Part shown: positions 26,462-34,145 of the stretch, piece by piece | How the letters are laid out: the number at the start of each line of letters is the position of its first letter | Numbering within the stretch: the stretch's first letter is position 1 | Assembly: GCA_910585205.1 (NCBI GenBank) | Contig: CAJUCC010000066.1 | Span: forward strand, 1-45,786 | Reading direction: 5' to 3' | DNA length: 45,786 bases | Source of the DNA: an uncultured Lachnospiraceae bacterium | GTDB taxonomy: Bacteria; Bacillota; Clostridia; Lachnospirales; Lachnospiraceae | Translations under genes and position numbers: made by a program | Notes under the pieces: generated by a model | Database searches by the model: none | What the model saw: only the letters and a program-made list of their open reading frames with translations | What the model was told of the DNA's origin: nothing

Positions 26462-26890
26462 TTATTCGAAAACGACCGGGCGCTCTGTCTGCCCCGCCGG
26501 TTCCGGTTTTTCCAGTTTAATCACAATATAAGGATAGGACGGACTTTCCTGCCCCGTCTCCTCCGGGGAAGGACCGAGCAGATTGGTATGTACATAGACG
26601 GCGTTTTCCGTCTCATACAATTCCGTCACCGAAATGCTGTAGCCGCCTGTCGGCTGCTTCCCGTATCCCACACAGATATACAACGCATCCTCATCCGTAA
26701 ATGTCAGCCGGAAACTCTCCGCCTTTTTTTCTTCCAGCATGTTCTGCAGCTCCGCCGGAAGCTGCTCCTGTGCCAGTACGGTAAACGGCAAATCCCTGAG
26801 TTTCTCTGTACGGCTCTGTGTTTTGCCGCAGCCCGCCATCAGCCACACCATGATAAGCACCATACAGATCTGTACGACCTTACGTTTCAT
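26462..26890 (-). CDS. PrcB-like lipoprotein
   Basis: The protein has 142 residues. A lipoprotein signal ends at the lipobox LMAGC near residue 21. The rest matches the small beta domain seen at the C-terminus of PrcB proteins: YICVGYGKQPTGGYSISV is the most characteristic part, followed by VYVHTNLLGPSPEE and YIVIKLEKP. Family members have been linked to extracellular proteolytic complexes; here no protease gene is adjacent. It ends 22 bases before pyrC on the same strand, so it is probably the first gene of the pyr transcript, which is an unusual partner. Confidence 0.7.
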   Translation of the reverse strand: MKRKVVQICMVLIMVWLMAGCGKTQSRTEKLRDLPFTVLAQEQLPAELQNMLEEKKAESFRLTFTDEDALYICVGYGKQPTGGYSISVTELYETENAVYVHTNLLGPSPEETGQESPSYPYIVIKLEKPEPAGQTERPVVFE

Positions 26891-26955
26891 ATTCTGCCTT
26901 CCGAAAAGGTTTTGTACTTACTATATGATTCCCGTTTTCAAAATATGACGGGCTT

Positions 26956-26985
26956 TAAATATACAAATTCAACAAATTGTATATT
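26956..26985. promoter_or_regulatory. 30-bp inverted repeat between prcB-like gene and plsC (candidate operator)
   Basis: AAATATACAA (26956-26965) and TTGTATATTT (26976-26985) are perfect inverted arms separated by ten bases. The site lies just upstream of the plsC -35 box, in the divergent intergenic region. There is no T-run of terminator type, and the AT content makes a DNA-binding site more likely than an RNA hairpin. Confidence 0.45.
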
Positions 26986-27000
26986 TTAGAATCGGTATCC

Positions 27001-27029
27001 GTTGCACAATATCCGCTGTCTGGATATAA
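27001..27029 (+). promoter_or_regulatory. Sigma-A promoter of plsC
   Basis: TTGCAC (27001-27006), 17 bases, TATAAT (27024-27029). Confidence 0.7.
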
Positions 27030-27063
27030 TATTACAGTACGACTTTGCTGTAAGGAGGATTTT

Positions 27064-27798
27064 ATGTTACGTTTTTTATTAACATCTTCATTTGTCATAC
27101 TGTTTCTTATTTTTACCACACCTGTCCTGCTCGTGGAATGGGTTATCGGAAAATATAATCCGGATTTAAAAAACAGATGCGCACAGGCAATGGTACAGTG
27201 GGCTTTTCGCGGATGTTCTGTTCTGTCAGGCGCCCGCGTCGATGTCATCGGCAGAGAAAATATACCGCAGGAAGGCGCCGTCCTCTATGTCGGCAACCAC
27301 AGCAGCTATTTTGATATTGTACTGACGTATCTGTGTTTTCCCCGTCCGACCGGCTACGTGGCAAAAGCGGAGATGGAAAAAATCCCGCTGCTGTCTGCCT
27401 GGATGCGGAATATCCACTGCCTCTTTCTTGACAGAGACAATATCAAAGAAGGTATGAAAGCCATTCTCAAGGGAATCGAAGAATTGAAATCCGGTATTTC
27501 CATCTGTATTTTCCCCGAGGGCACGCGCAATACCAGCCCCGATACGATACTGCCCTTCCGGGAAGGGAGCTTCCGCATGGCGGAAAAAGCAAAATGCCCG
27601 ATCATTCCGGTCAGCATTACCAATTCCAGCGCCATCTGGGAAGCACACCTGCCCGCCATGAAGAAAGCACATGTAATCATAGAGTTCGGGACGCCCATTC
27701 TGCCGGAAACCCTTACCAGAGAAGAACGAAAGTTTTTAGGCGCCCATACCCGGAAAATCATTCAGACAATGTATGATAATAATAAAAAGAAGATTTAA
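27064..27798 (+). CDS. plsC: 1-acyl-sn-glycerol-3-phosphate acyltransferase
   Basis: This 244-residue membrane enzyme makes phosphatidic acid. ATG 27064 has AAGGAGG before it; an upstream in-frame ATG at 26977 lies inside the operator region and is rejected. An N-terminal membrane segment (FVILFLIFTTPVLLVEWVIG) is followed by the acyltransferase motifs NHSSYFDI (His-x4-Asp), FLDRDNI, FPEGTRN and IIPVSI. Its stop codon overlaps that of the convergent murF gene within TTAA, leaving no room for a terminator. Confidence 0.93.
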   Translation: MLRFLLTSSFVILFLIFTTPVLLVEWVIGKYNPDLKNRCAQAMVQWAFRGCSVLSGARVDVIGRENIPQEGAVLYVGNHSSYFDIVLTYLCFPRPTGYVAKAEMEKIPLLSAWMRNIHCLFLDRDNIKEGMKAILKGIEELKSGISICIFPEGTRNTSPDTILPFREGSFRMAEKAKCPIIPVSITNSSAIWEAHLPAMKKAHVIIEFGTPILPETLTREERKFLGAHTRKIIQTMYDNNKKKI

Positions 27799-29192
27799 CT
27801 TTTTATCAACGCCTCCACAACTGTGGAAAACCCCATATTGCGGGATGCTTTGACAAGGACTGTCACCTCCTGCGGCAGCCGCCGGAGATCCTCCAGCATT
27901 GTCTGCATCGCCTCCTGTGTCTCATAATAATGGACGAATGTATTGTGCAGTGTTTTTTCTTTCTCTTTGCATCCACCCTGATACATAAACCGGGCCAGTC
28001 TGCCGACGCAGATCAGCCCGGTGATTTTTTTCCGAACCGCATATCTGCCAATATCCTTGTGCAGTTTCCTTTCATCGCTTCCGGGGCCGCCCAGGCCGCT
28101 CATATCTCCCAGAATCGCCACTGTCAGCCCGCCGGATGACGCCAGCGTATCCAGCGCCGCCTTTACGGACAGCGGACTCGCCTGCTCACAGCTGTCAATC
28201 ACCGTCAGCGTGCCTTTCCTGATAATATTACTGCTGCTGCCGGACAGTGTCAGTCCGGCGATTCCCTTCCGAATCTCCTCCACTGTCAGGCCATACTGCA
28301 TGCCGATCGCCGCTGCCGCCAGCGCATGCCGTATCATAGGCTCGCCGGGCAGGGGAATTTCTGCCGGAAAACTGCCGTACGGCGTATGAATTGCCGCACT
28401 GCTGCCGGCAAGCCCGTGATTTGCGATATTGTCGGCATAATAATCGTTTTTGCCGTTCAGACCATAGGTGGCGGGCCTTTTATGGCGCACACGCTCGATA
28501 TTGCGAAGCATATCGTCGTCGCCGTTCATGTAAACCACACCGTCACCCTGCAGATAATCAAACAGTTCGGACTGTGCCTGCAGCACACCCTCTCTGGAGC
28601 GCAGAAAGTCCAGATGACAGGAACCGATATTCGTTATAATCGCCGTATCGGGGGCCGCCATTTTGCTCATGCAACGCATCTCACCGAAACGGCTGACGCC
28701 CATTTCCACGACTGCGATCTCATGCGCCGACCGGATGCCGAGCAGCGTCATCGCCACACCCGCTTCGTTGTTCCAGTTTCCCTCGGTTTTCCACACATTG
28801 TACCGCTGTCCCAGTACGCCGGCTATAAACTCCTTCAGCTCTGTCTTCCCCACGCTTCCGGTAATGCCGATCACCGGTATATGTAACATACTCCTGTAAA
28901 AAACCGCCAGTTCTTCCAGCGCCTGCAGCGAATCTCCGACAACGACAAAGTTCCCCGCCGCGCCTTCGGGAATCGCCTCACAGATTACACAAACGGCTTC
29001 TTTTTTCAGCGCCTCCGAAATAAAGGCATCCCCGCCGCACGGCATGCCCTGTATGGCTATATAACAGAAGCCTTTCTCCACCTTCCGGCAGTCCAGCGCC
29101 ACACCCGTTATTTCCCGGTTCCGGTCCGTTTCCGTTCCCTGATATATGCCGCCGCACGCCCGGACAATATTTTGTAACGTCATATTTTCCAT
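27795..29192 (-). CDS. murF: UDP-N-acetylmuramoyl-tripeptide--D-alanyl-D-alanine ligase
   Basis: This 465-residue Mur ligase adds D-Ala-D-Ala to the wall precursor. It has an N-terminal UDP-binding domain (GVALDCRKVEKGFCYIAIQG), the ATP P-loop GITGSVGKTELKEF near residue 110, NEAGVAMTLLGI, and a C-terminal domain with VIDSCEQASPLSVKAAL (in place of the more usual DAYNANP motif) and GDMSGLG. Length is typical. The DSCEQASP variation in the Rossmann-type C-domain is notable. It follows the GH9-like gene by 23 bases. Confidence 0.88.
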   Translation of the reverse strand: MENMTLQNIVRACGGIYQGTETDRNREITGVALDCRKVEKGFCYIAIQGMPCGGDAFISEALKKEAVCVICEAIPEGAAGNFVVVGDSLQALEELAVFYRSMLHIPVIGITGSVGKTELKEFIAGVLGQRYNVWKTEGNWNNEAGVAMTLLGIRSAHEIAVVEMGVSRFGEMRCMSKMAAPDTAIITNIGSCHLDFLRSREGVLQAQSELFDYLQGDGVVYMNGDDDMLRNIERVRHKRPATYGLNGKNDYYADNIANHGLAGSSAAIHTPYGSFPAEIPLPGEPMIRHALAAAAIGMQYGLTVEEIRKGIAGLTLSGSSSNIIRKGTLTVIDSCEQASPLSVKAALDTLASSGGLTVAILGDMSGLGGPGSDERKLHKDIGRYAVRKKITGLICVGRLARFMYQGGCKEKEKTLHNTFVHYYETQEAMQTMLEDLRRLPQEVTVLVKASRNMGFSTVVEALIKS

Positions 29193-29215
29193 TGCTCTAT
29201 CCGCCTGCTTTTTCT

Positions 29216-30601
29216 TTATTTACCGCTTAACAGCCCACTCAACAGAAAGATCACTGCGGAAAGCTGCACCGGCTCCTGCGCTACAGTACCGCTCCGCGCC
29301 ATCTCCTCATCCCACAGGGAAACATGACAGATACTGTCAGGATTGCATCCCATCAGGTAATGAAAATGATTTTCGATCACTGTATTATACTCATGATTGG
29401 TAATAATATGATTAACCACACAGATGCGCAGTGTCTCCCGCAGAAGACCGGCAGCGTCCGCCGTCTCCGTTCTCTCGCAGATCTGAAAGGGATTTTGCCG
29501 GGACAGTTCGGCGATCTCTTCCGCTTCTCCCATGGCCTTTCGCATCATTGTATCGCAAAGCTCCCTGTCTACTTTATTCTTTGTATTCAGATATGTCATG
29601 CTGCCGAAAAATTCCGCATCCGACAACGGCTCCGCCTTTTGCGCACTGTTCGTCAGATATTCCTCCGCCAGCCCCAGATACTGACTGCCCCCGGTCAGGC
29701 GGTACAGTTCGGCCGCCGCCATCGCAACCAGATCATCCGAGACAAACAGATCTTTCTCTCCCTGTTTCCATGCCGCCTCCGCCGCATTCAGGCATTCCCC
29801 GGCCAGCTCTGCATCCGTATTTCTGGTAAGCCACGCATATTTTGCCAGCGCCGCCGCCCGGTATATGGCGCACACCCCGCTTCGCTCCGGCTGCTCCTGC
29901 CCCCGGTTCAGCAGCCATGCCGCCGCATAGCCGCATTCATCGAGAATATCCGGTATCTCATTGCCGCTTTCCGCAATGCCCGTATCGTCAGAATACACGT
30001 CCGGAAACAGCTCATAGGAAAGCAGAAGCTGGTACATACAAAGGCTGGTTTCTATTTCCCCTGCCTCTCCCGTCGTACCGCTCTGCCAGCCGCCCGCCTC
30101 TCCCGTCGTGCCGCTTCGCATCTCATACAGCCGCAGACACGCGCGCTGAAAAAATGACCGATATATATTTTCGGCGATCACAAACGGATAGGATTCCCCA
30201 TACCGCGCAATCTGTATATAATAACTGCCGGGAACGGTAAAATCGGAAAAGTCGCCGTAGCTGTCATACGCCGTGCCTTCCGGGACATTTTTACGTTTCT
30301 GTGTCACACCGGTATAAACGACCGCGCCGCTCTCTTTATCCCGAATCGTAAACGTATCCGGCAGTTCCGCTCCCCGGAAAATGACCGTTTTGCTGCCGTC
30401 CGGCTCATACCCGAGACGGTCGATACAGACATTCGGACTCACCGGCGCCGCCTCGTCCTCACGGGAAGCCTCCGGGTTTTCCGGCGCCGGCGCCGGCCGG
30501 TTTGCGTCGGCCGGCGCATACGCCGCGCCGCGCCCGCAGGCTGTCAAAAGCGCCATCGTCAAACAAATTCCAACTGTAAAAAGTGTAACTCTGTTTCTCA
30601 T
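29216..30601 (-). CDS. GH9-like lipoprotein, probable pseudoenzyme
   Basis: The protein has 461 residues. The lipoprotein signal has lipobox LLTAC near residue 22, then a Pro/Ala/Glu linker. Residues about 58-145 are the Ig-like N-terminal domain of family 9 glycoside hydrolases (NVCIDRLGYEPDG, FTVPGSYYIQI, SYPFVIAENIYRSFFQRA). A GH9-type helical barrel follows (IAESGNEIPDILDECGYAAA, HFHYLMGCNPDSICHVS). The nucleophile/base motif expected as DAGDYGKY is absent; its place is held by SGTTGEAG twice, 11 residues apart. The C-terminal NEVA-type catalytic Glu is also not found. It probably binds rather than cleaves a glycan; that is inference. The start lacks a Shine-Dalgarno site (see the promoter at 30608). 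Confidence 0.78.
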   Translation of the reverse strand: MRNRVTLFTVGICLTMALLTACGRGAAYAPADANRPAPAPENPEASREDEAAPVSPNVCIDRLGYEPDGSKTVIFRGAELPDTFTIRDKESGAVVYTGVTQKRKNVPEGTAYDSYGDFSDFTVPGSYYIQIARYGESYPFVIAENIYRSFFQRACLRLYEMRSGTTGEAGGWQSGTTGEAGEIETSLCMYQLLLSYELFPDVYSDDTGIAESGNEIPDILDECGYAAAWLLNRGQEQPERSGVCAIYRAAALAKYAWLTRNTDAELAGECLNAAEAAWKQGEKDLFVSDDLVAMAAAELYRLTGGSQYLGLAEEYLTNSAQKAEPLSDAEFFGSMTYLNTKNKVDRELCDTMMRKAMGEAEEIAELSRQNPFQICERTETADAAGLLRETLRICVVNHIITNHEYNTVIENHFHYLMGCNPDSICHVSLWDEEMARSGTVAQEPVQLSAVIFLLSGLLSGK

Positions 30602-30607
30602 TGTTAC

Positions 30608-30636
30608 AGTATACTATTTTTATTTCATTTGGTAAA
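30608..30636 (-). promoter_or_regulatory. Promoter giving a probable leaderless transcript of the GH9-like gene
   Basis: On minus, TTTACC (30631-30636), 17 bases, TATACT (30608-30613). The -10 ends only six bases before the ATG at 30601, so transcription should begin at or within a few bases of the start codon. No AGGAGG-type site precedes the ATG, in agreement. Confidence 0.5.
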
Positions 30637-31842
30637 GAGCGGAAACTCCGTATTATGGTATATAATTTCCCCGTCAATAATCGTCATCAGCGTATTGGTA
30701 AATATCTCCATGGGATTTCCGTCGAAAATTGCAATATCGGCATCCTTGCCCACTTCCAGGCTGCCCACCCGGCGGTCCACCCGGCAGATCTGCGCCGCAT
30801 TGACGGTGATCGCGCGCAGCCCTTCCATCATCGGCAGCCCGGCTTTCACCGCCAGCCCGGCACAGAGCGGCAAAGAAGCGATAACCGATACCGGATGGTC
30901 CGTTGTAATTGCCGTTTTTACCCCGTGCGCATGCAAAATCCCCGCCGTTTTAAACGCCATATTCTGTACTTCGATTTTATTCCGGCTCGCCAGATCCGGC
31001 CCGACGATCGCCGGGAACCCCGAATCCCGGATCTCCGCCGCAATCAGATGGCCCTCCGAACAGTGATCCAGCGTCATCGAAAGCCCAAATTCCCCGGCAA
31101 TGCGAATGGCTGTGAAAATATCGTCCACTCTGTGCACGTGTGCCTTCAGCGGTATCCTGCCCTCCAACACGGGCAGCCATGCCTCATAATGAAAATCCGT
31201 CTCAAAATCACTGCCGCCCTGTTCTTTTTTCGTTCGGTACGCAGCCGCTTTCGTCAGTTCTTCCCGCAGCATGGCCGCAACCGCCATACGGGTGGACGGT
31301 GACTTTCCCTGTCCGCTGTAATTCACCTTCGGATTTTCCCCGAATGCCACTTTCATTGCCGCCGGTGCAAGGACGATCAAATCATCGATCCGCCGCCCTC
31401 TCGTCTTGACAAAGGCAAACTGGCCGCCCACGACATTTGCGCTGCCCGGACCGATCATCGCCGACGTGATCCCCGCCCGCACCGCATCGTCAAATGCGGC
31501 GTCCATACTGTTGATGGCGTCGATTGCGCGCAGATAGGGTGTGACGGGATTGACCGTCTCATTGCAGTCATCTCCCTCCATCCCCTTTTTTTCTTCTGTA
31601 ATCCCCATATGGCAGTGCGCCTCGATGATGCCGGGCATGACCCAGCTGCCGCCCGCATCGATCCATACGTCTTCTGCCTGCTGCGCCCGCGTCCGCTGCA
31701 TCTGTGCACAGATGTCCGCATAGGTAAACCCGGTGCCCACCCGTATGATTCTGCCGCCTTCCGCTGCAAGACATCCCTGTTCCACCACCTCGGGCATATC
31801 CGCCGCCATCGGGTAAAGCGTCGCATTTGCAATAAAAAGCAT
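30625..31842 (-). CDS. Amidohydrolase (imidazolonepropionase-like metal-dependent hydrolase)
   Basis: The protein has 405 residues; GAGGTG precedes the ATG. It is a TIM-barrel amidohydrolase with metal ligands in GIIEAHCHMG (His-x-His), a possible bridging Lys in APAAMKVAFG, LKAHVHR, LDHCSEGH and the Asp of TTDHPVS. It ends with VGSLEVGKDADIAIFDG, the usual closing beta-sandwich strand. There is no signal peptide, so it is cytosolic. The substrate is unknown; the branch is similar to uncharacterised imidazolonepropionase-like enzymes. An 11-bp hairpin covers the start codon. Confidence 0.85.
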   Translation of the reverse strand: MLFIANATLYPMAADMPEVVEQGCLAAEGGRIIRVGTGFTYADICAQMQRTRAQQAEDVWIDAGGSWVMPGIIEAHCHMGITEEKKGMEGDDCNETVNPVTPYLRAIDAINSMDAAFDDAVRAGITSAMIGPGSANVVGGQFAFVKTRGRRIDDLIVLAPAAMKVAFGENPKVNYSGQGKSPSTRMAVAAMLREELTKAAAYRTKKEQGGSDFETDFHYEAWLPVLEGRIPLKAHVHRVDDIFTAIRIAGEFGLSMTLDHCSEGHLIAAEIRDSGFPAIVGPDLASRNKIEVQNMAFKTAGILHAHGVKTAITTDHPVSVIASLPLCAGLAVKAGLPMMEGLRAITVNAAQICRVDRRVGSLEVGKDADIAIFDGNPMEIFTNTLMTIIDGEIIYHNTEFPLFTK

Positions 31843-31878
31843 ACTATCACCTCTTTCTGTCAGTGGAATAGTATGCTT
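31837..31878. promoter_or_regulatory. 11-bp inverted repeat covering the amidohydrolase start codon
   Basis: 31837-31847 and 31868-31878 are perfect inverted copies with a 20-base loop. In the minus-strand mRNA the 3' arm contains the ATG of the amidohydrolase gene (31840-31842) and the loop holds its ribosome binding site. Five T residues follow on minus, so it could also act as a terminator for the gene upstream. Confidence 0.5.
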
Positions 31879-31891
31879 CTTTTTTTCCGTA

Positions 31892-32140
31892 TTATTCTTT
31901 TTGATTCAGCAAAGCCAGCTTCTCTGTCCGGGTATAGTGTTTGATCTCATATTCCCGGCGCATCGCCTCCTGCTTCGTTGCAAATGTTTCATGGTAGACC
32001 AGTTTCACCGGTCTGCGGCTCTTGGTATATTTGGCTCCCCTGCCGGCGTTATGCGCGCGGACACGTCCGCCCAGATCGTTTGTCCATCCCGTATACAGAC
32101 TGCCGTCACTGCACTCCACCATATAGGTATAACATGCCAC
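31892..32140 (-). CDS. GIY-YIG nuclease family protein (UPF0213/YhbQ-like)
   Basis: The product has 82 residues from a GTG start at 32140 with GAGGAT upstream. It is a single GIY-YIG domain: CYTYMVECSDGSLYTGWTND holds the two Tyr motifs, then RVRAHNAGRGAKYTKSRRPV with the catalytic Arg, and the acidic TKQEAMRREYEIK. The length is normal for the stand-alone YhbQ group, which acts on nucleic acids, possibly in DNA repair. It begins 24 bases after spoIIQ. Confidence 0.9.
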   Translation of the reverse strand: MACYTYMVECSDGSLYTGWTNDLGGRVRAHNAGRGAKYTKSRRPVKLVYHETFATKQEAMRREYEIKHYTRTEKLALLNQKE

Positions 32141-32164
32141 CTCTTTATCCTCTGCAGGCTCTTT

Positions 32165-33070
32165 TTATTCCAGATTGCTCAGCGGATTAACCGGTACGCC
32201 GTCCTTGGTCAGTCTGAAATACACATTTGGCCCTTCCACACTGTAATATTTGGTGGGCGCCGCCACTTTGCCGATCACATCTCCGGCGCTGATAACGTCC
32301 CCTTTGAGTACCATAATATCCCGTAACTGACCGTAAGTCAATTCATATCCGTTTCCGATGTCCACACAGACAGCCTGTCCGATCTCCGCATCTTCAAACA
32401 CGGAAATCACTTTACCGTCTGCGGATGCCGCAATATTTTCTCCTTCCGTAGCCGCAATCACTATGGCAGGATTATATTTATACTGCTGCAGCGTCGGAAA
32501 ATACACCGTTTTGTCCATACTGTAATTAATCAGCACATTGCCGGCCACGGGCCAGCCCAGGTTGTCCCGTTCGTGGAATGACAGCGCTTTTGCCGCATCC
32601 ATCGAGGCGGTCGGAGTGATTTCGTCTTCGGTTTCCATATCCGCTCCCGCCTCTGCCGGCGCTCCGTCCTCGGTTTCGCTTTCTTCCTGTGCGCCTTCTT
32701 TTGCAATGTCTTTATTTGCGGTTTCCGTACCGGATGCATCGGCCTGTGCCGTGCTACCGGCTGCACCGTCTCCCTCCCAGGCATTTGTCACATTGCCGGA
32801 AGACGCTTCCTGAAAGTTCGGATCATAGTCCAGATCGTTTCCTTTCGCCGTATCATCCGTCCCGGCCGGCTGCACGGATTCGGCAAGCTCTTTTGTCTTG
32901 TCCTCGGTCGTTTTTTCCAGTGCGCTCATATCCACCACGTAGCCGTCTTTTTCCGCTTCGTTTTTCTCTTTCACATAAAAACCGGTCATGGTCAGCGCCG
33001 TCAAAACAAATACCGAAGAAACTAACATAATGATTCTTTCTTTTTTCATTGTGGAACGATTTCTTCTCAT
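32165..33070 (-). CDS. spoIIQ: SpoIIQ-like protein with degenerate M23/LytM domain
   Basis: The product has 301 residues from ATG 33070 (GAGGTGAT upstream). One N-terminal membrane anchor (IIMLVSSVFVLTALTMTGFY) is followed by a long acidic, Ala/Glu/Thr-rich linker to about 170, then an M23-fold domain. The zinc ligands of M23 peptidases are missing: the His-x3-Asp motif is replaced by NPAIVIAATEG, and the His-x-His strand reads GPNVYFRLTKDG. This agrees with SpoIIQ proteins that have a structural rather than catalytic role in the forespore-mother cell channel. The position directly after spoIID supports the name. A sigma-F-like promoter lies upstream. Confidence 0.82.
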   Translation of the reverse strand: MRRNRSTMKKERIIMLVSSVFVLTALTMTGFYVKEKNEAEKDGYVVDMSALEKTTEDKTKELAESVQPAGTDDTAKGNDLDYDPNFQEASSGNVTNAWEGDGAAGSTAQADASGTETANKDIAKEGAQEESETEDGAPAEAGADMETEDEITPTASMDAAKALSFHERDNLGWPVAGNVLINYSMDKTVYFPTLQQYKYNPAIVIAATEGENIAASADGKVISVFEDAEIGQAVCVDIGNGYELTYGQLRDIMVLKGDVISAGDVIGKVAAPTKYYSVEGPNVYFRLTKDGVPVNPLSNLE

Positions 33071-33087
33071 GCTTATCACCTCATCCC

Positions 33088-33116
33088 TAGTCTTACCACT
33101 TCCGGTTTCTTTATTC
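33088..33116 (-). promoter_or_regulatory. Candidate sigma-F promoter of spoIIQ
   Basis: On minus, GAATA (33112-33116), 14 bases, GGTAAGACTA (33088-33097). The -10 fits GGNNANANTR fully, and the -35 is close to GYATA. It overlaps the spoIID stop, allowing forespore expression of spoIIQ separate from mother-cell spoIID. Confidence 0.5.
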
Positions 33117-34074
33117 AGTTTTTTATAATTTCACAGTCCGGGAAAAAATAGCGGATAATCTCCCGGTAATCCGTTCCGTTTTCCGCCATTTTTCCGGCAC
33201 AATACAGGCTCATGCCCAGCCCGTGTCCGACCCCCTTTGTCACGATATACAGCCGTCCTTCCTGCTCGGTAATCGTAAAACAGGCGGATGCCAGCGACAG
33301 CGCTTCCCGGAACGCTTCCCCGGAAACGCGGGCATCATTCCAGATCACTTCCGTCACATAACCGCCGTCGTCCCGCGCAAATGTCACATCCTTCCAGTAA
33401 ACTTCGCTCTCCGCCCCGAACAGTTCCTGCAGCGCGCGATTCATCTCCTTTTCCCGTATGCATATTTCCTGCTCATATTCTGCGGCATACCGGTCTTCTT
33501 CACAGGGCACCGGCCGCAGATACGGACAGTTTCCCGTCTGCAGCACGTCCGCACCGTTTCTCGTCGCACCCGCGCTGACCGGAAAAAAGGGAAGCGCCAC
33601 CGCAATGCCCTCATATACTACGCTCTGCCCTTTGGTATCACTGACCGCCTTTTTGAATTTTTCATAGTTTTCCGCAAAATCTTCGCCCCATTTTTGATAC
33701 AATTCCCGCATCATCAGACTTTCCTGATGCAGTTCTTCATACCGGATGCGGCTGCTTCCACACTCCTGCATCAGCCGCCATACGTTACTGCGCAGAACAA
33801 CCGCCTGCGCCTTACACGCCTCCGGCGCATAGTCGTCCGGCACACTGACCGCCAGCGCACCGATCAGATATTCCTCCAGCGGAATCTCCTCCCGCCCTGC
33901 CAGCGATTCCCGGACAATCGTACATCTGCTGTCAGACAGTTCCCGGGGGTTTTCTCCGTCTTTTTCCCGAAAACAGGTAAAAAATACAGTCAGTCCCACA
34001 CAAAGCAAAACTGCAGCCGACAGGAAATACCTGCCGATTGCAGTTTTGTTTCCGCCCGTGCGCAGTCTCTTCAT
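33115..34074 (-). CDS. spoIID: Stage II sporulation protein SpoIID-like
   Basis: The protein has 319 residues. It has an N-terminal membrane anchor (YFLSAAVLLCVGLTVFFTCF) and a SpoIID/LytB domain with LEEYLIGALAVSVPDDYAPE, ACKAQAVVLRSN and the closing GVGHGLGMSLYCAGKMAENG. SpoIID is the lytic transglycosylase of engulfment. The catalytic Glu, which sits in the GEMP/SEMP motif of characterised SpoIID proteins, is not present: the matching segment reads AVSVP. Activity is therefore uncertain. A sigma-E-like promoter precedes it and spoIIQ follows after 44 bases. Confidence 0.85.
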   Translation of the reverse strand: MKRLRTGGNKTAIGRYFLSAAVLLCVGLTVFFTCFREKDGENPRELSDSRCTIVRESLAGREEIPLEEYLIGALAVSVPDDYAPEACKAQAVVLRSNVWRLMQECGSSRIRYEELHQESLMMRELYQKWGEDFAENYEKFKKAVSDTKGQSVVYEGIAVALPFFPVSAGATRNGADVLQTGNCPYLRPVPCEEDRYAAEYEQEICIREKEMNRALQELFGAESEVYWKDVTFARDDGGYVTEVIWNDARVSGEAFREALSLASACFTITEQEGRLYIVTKGVGHGLGMSLYCAGKMAENGTDYREIIRYFFPDCEIIKN

Positions 34075-34105
34075 GAAAATCTCCGTATCCGTTTTTCTTC
34101 TATAA

Positions 34106-34135
34106 ATAATATGAGATTTTCCGGCGGTTTTATAC
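34106..34135 (-). promoter_or_regulatory. Candidate sigma-E promoter of spoIID
   Basis: On minus, GTATAAA (34129-34135), 15 bases, CATATTAT (34106-34113). Similar to the mother-cell sigma-E pattern and to the site before sipL. Confidence 0.45.
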
Positions 34136-34145
34136 GTTTGAATGT

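Noticed and set aside
26977..27063. Upstream ATG for plsC
   Set aside because: It lies in the operator and promoter. ATG 27064 has AAGGAGG and starts the membrane segment.
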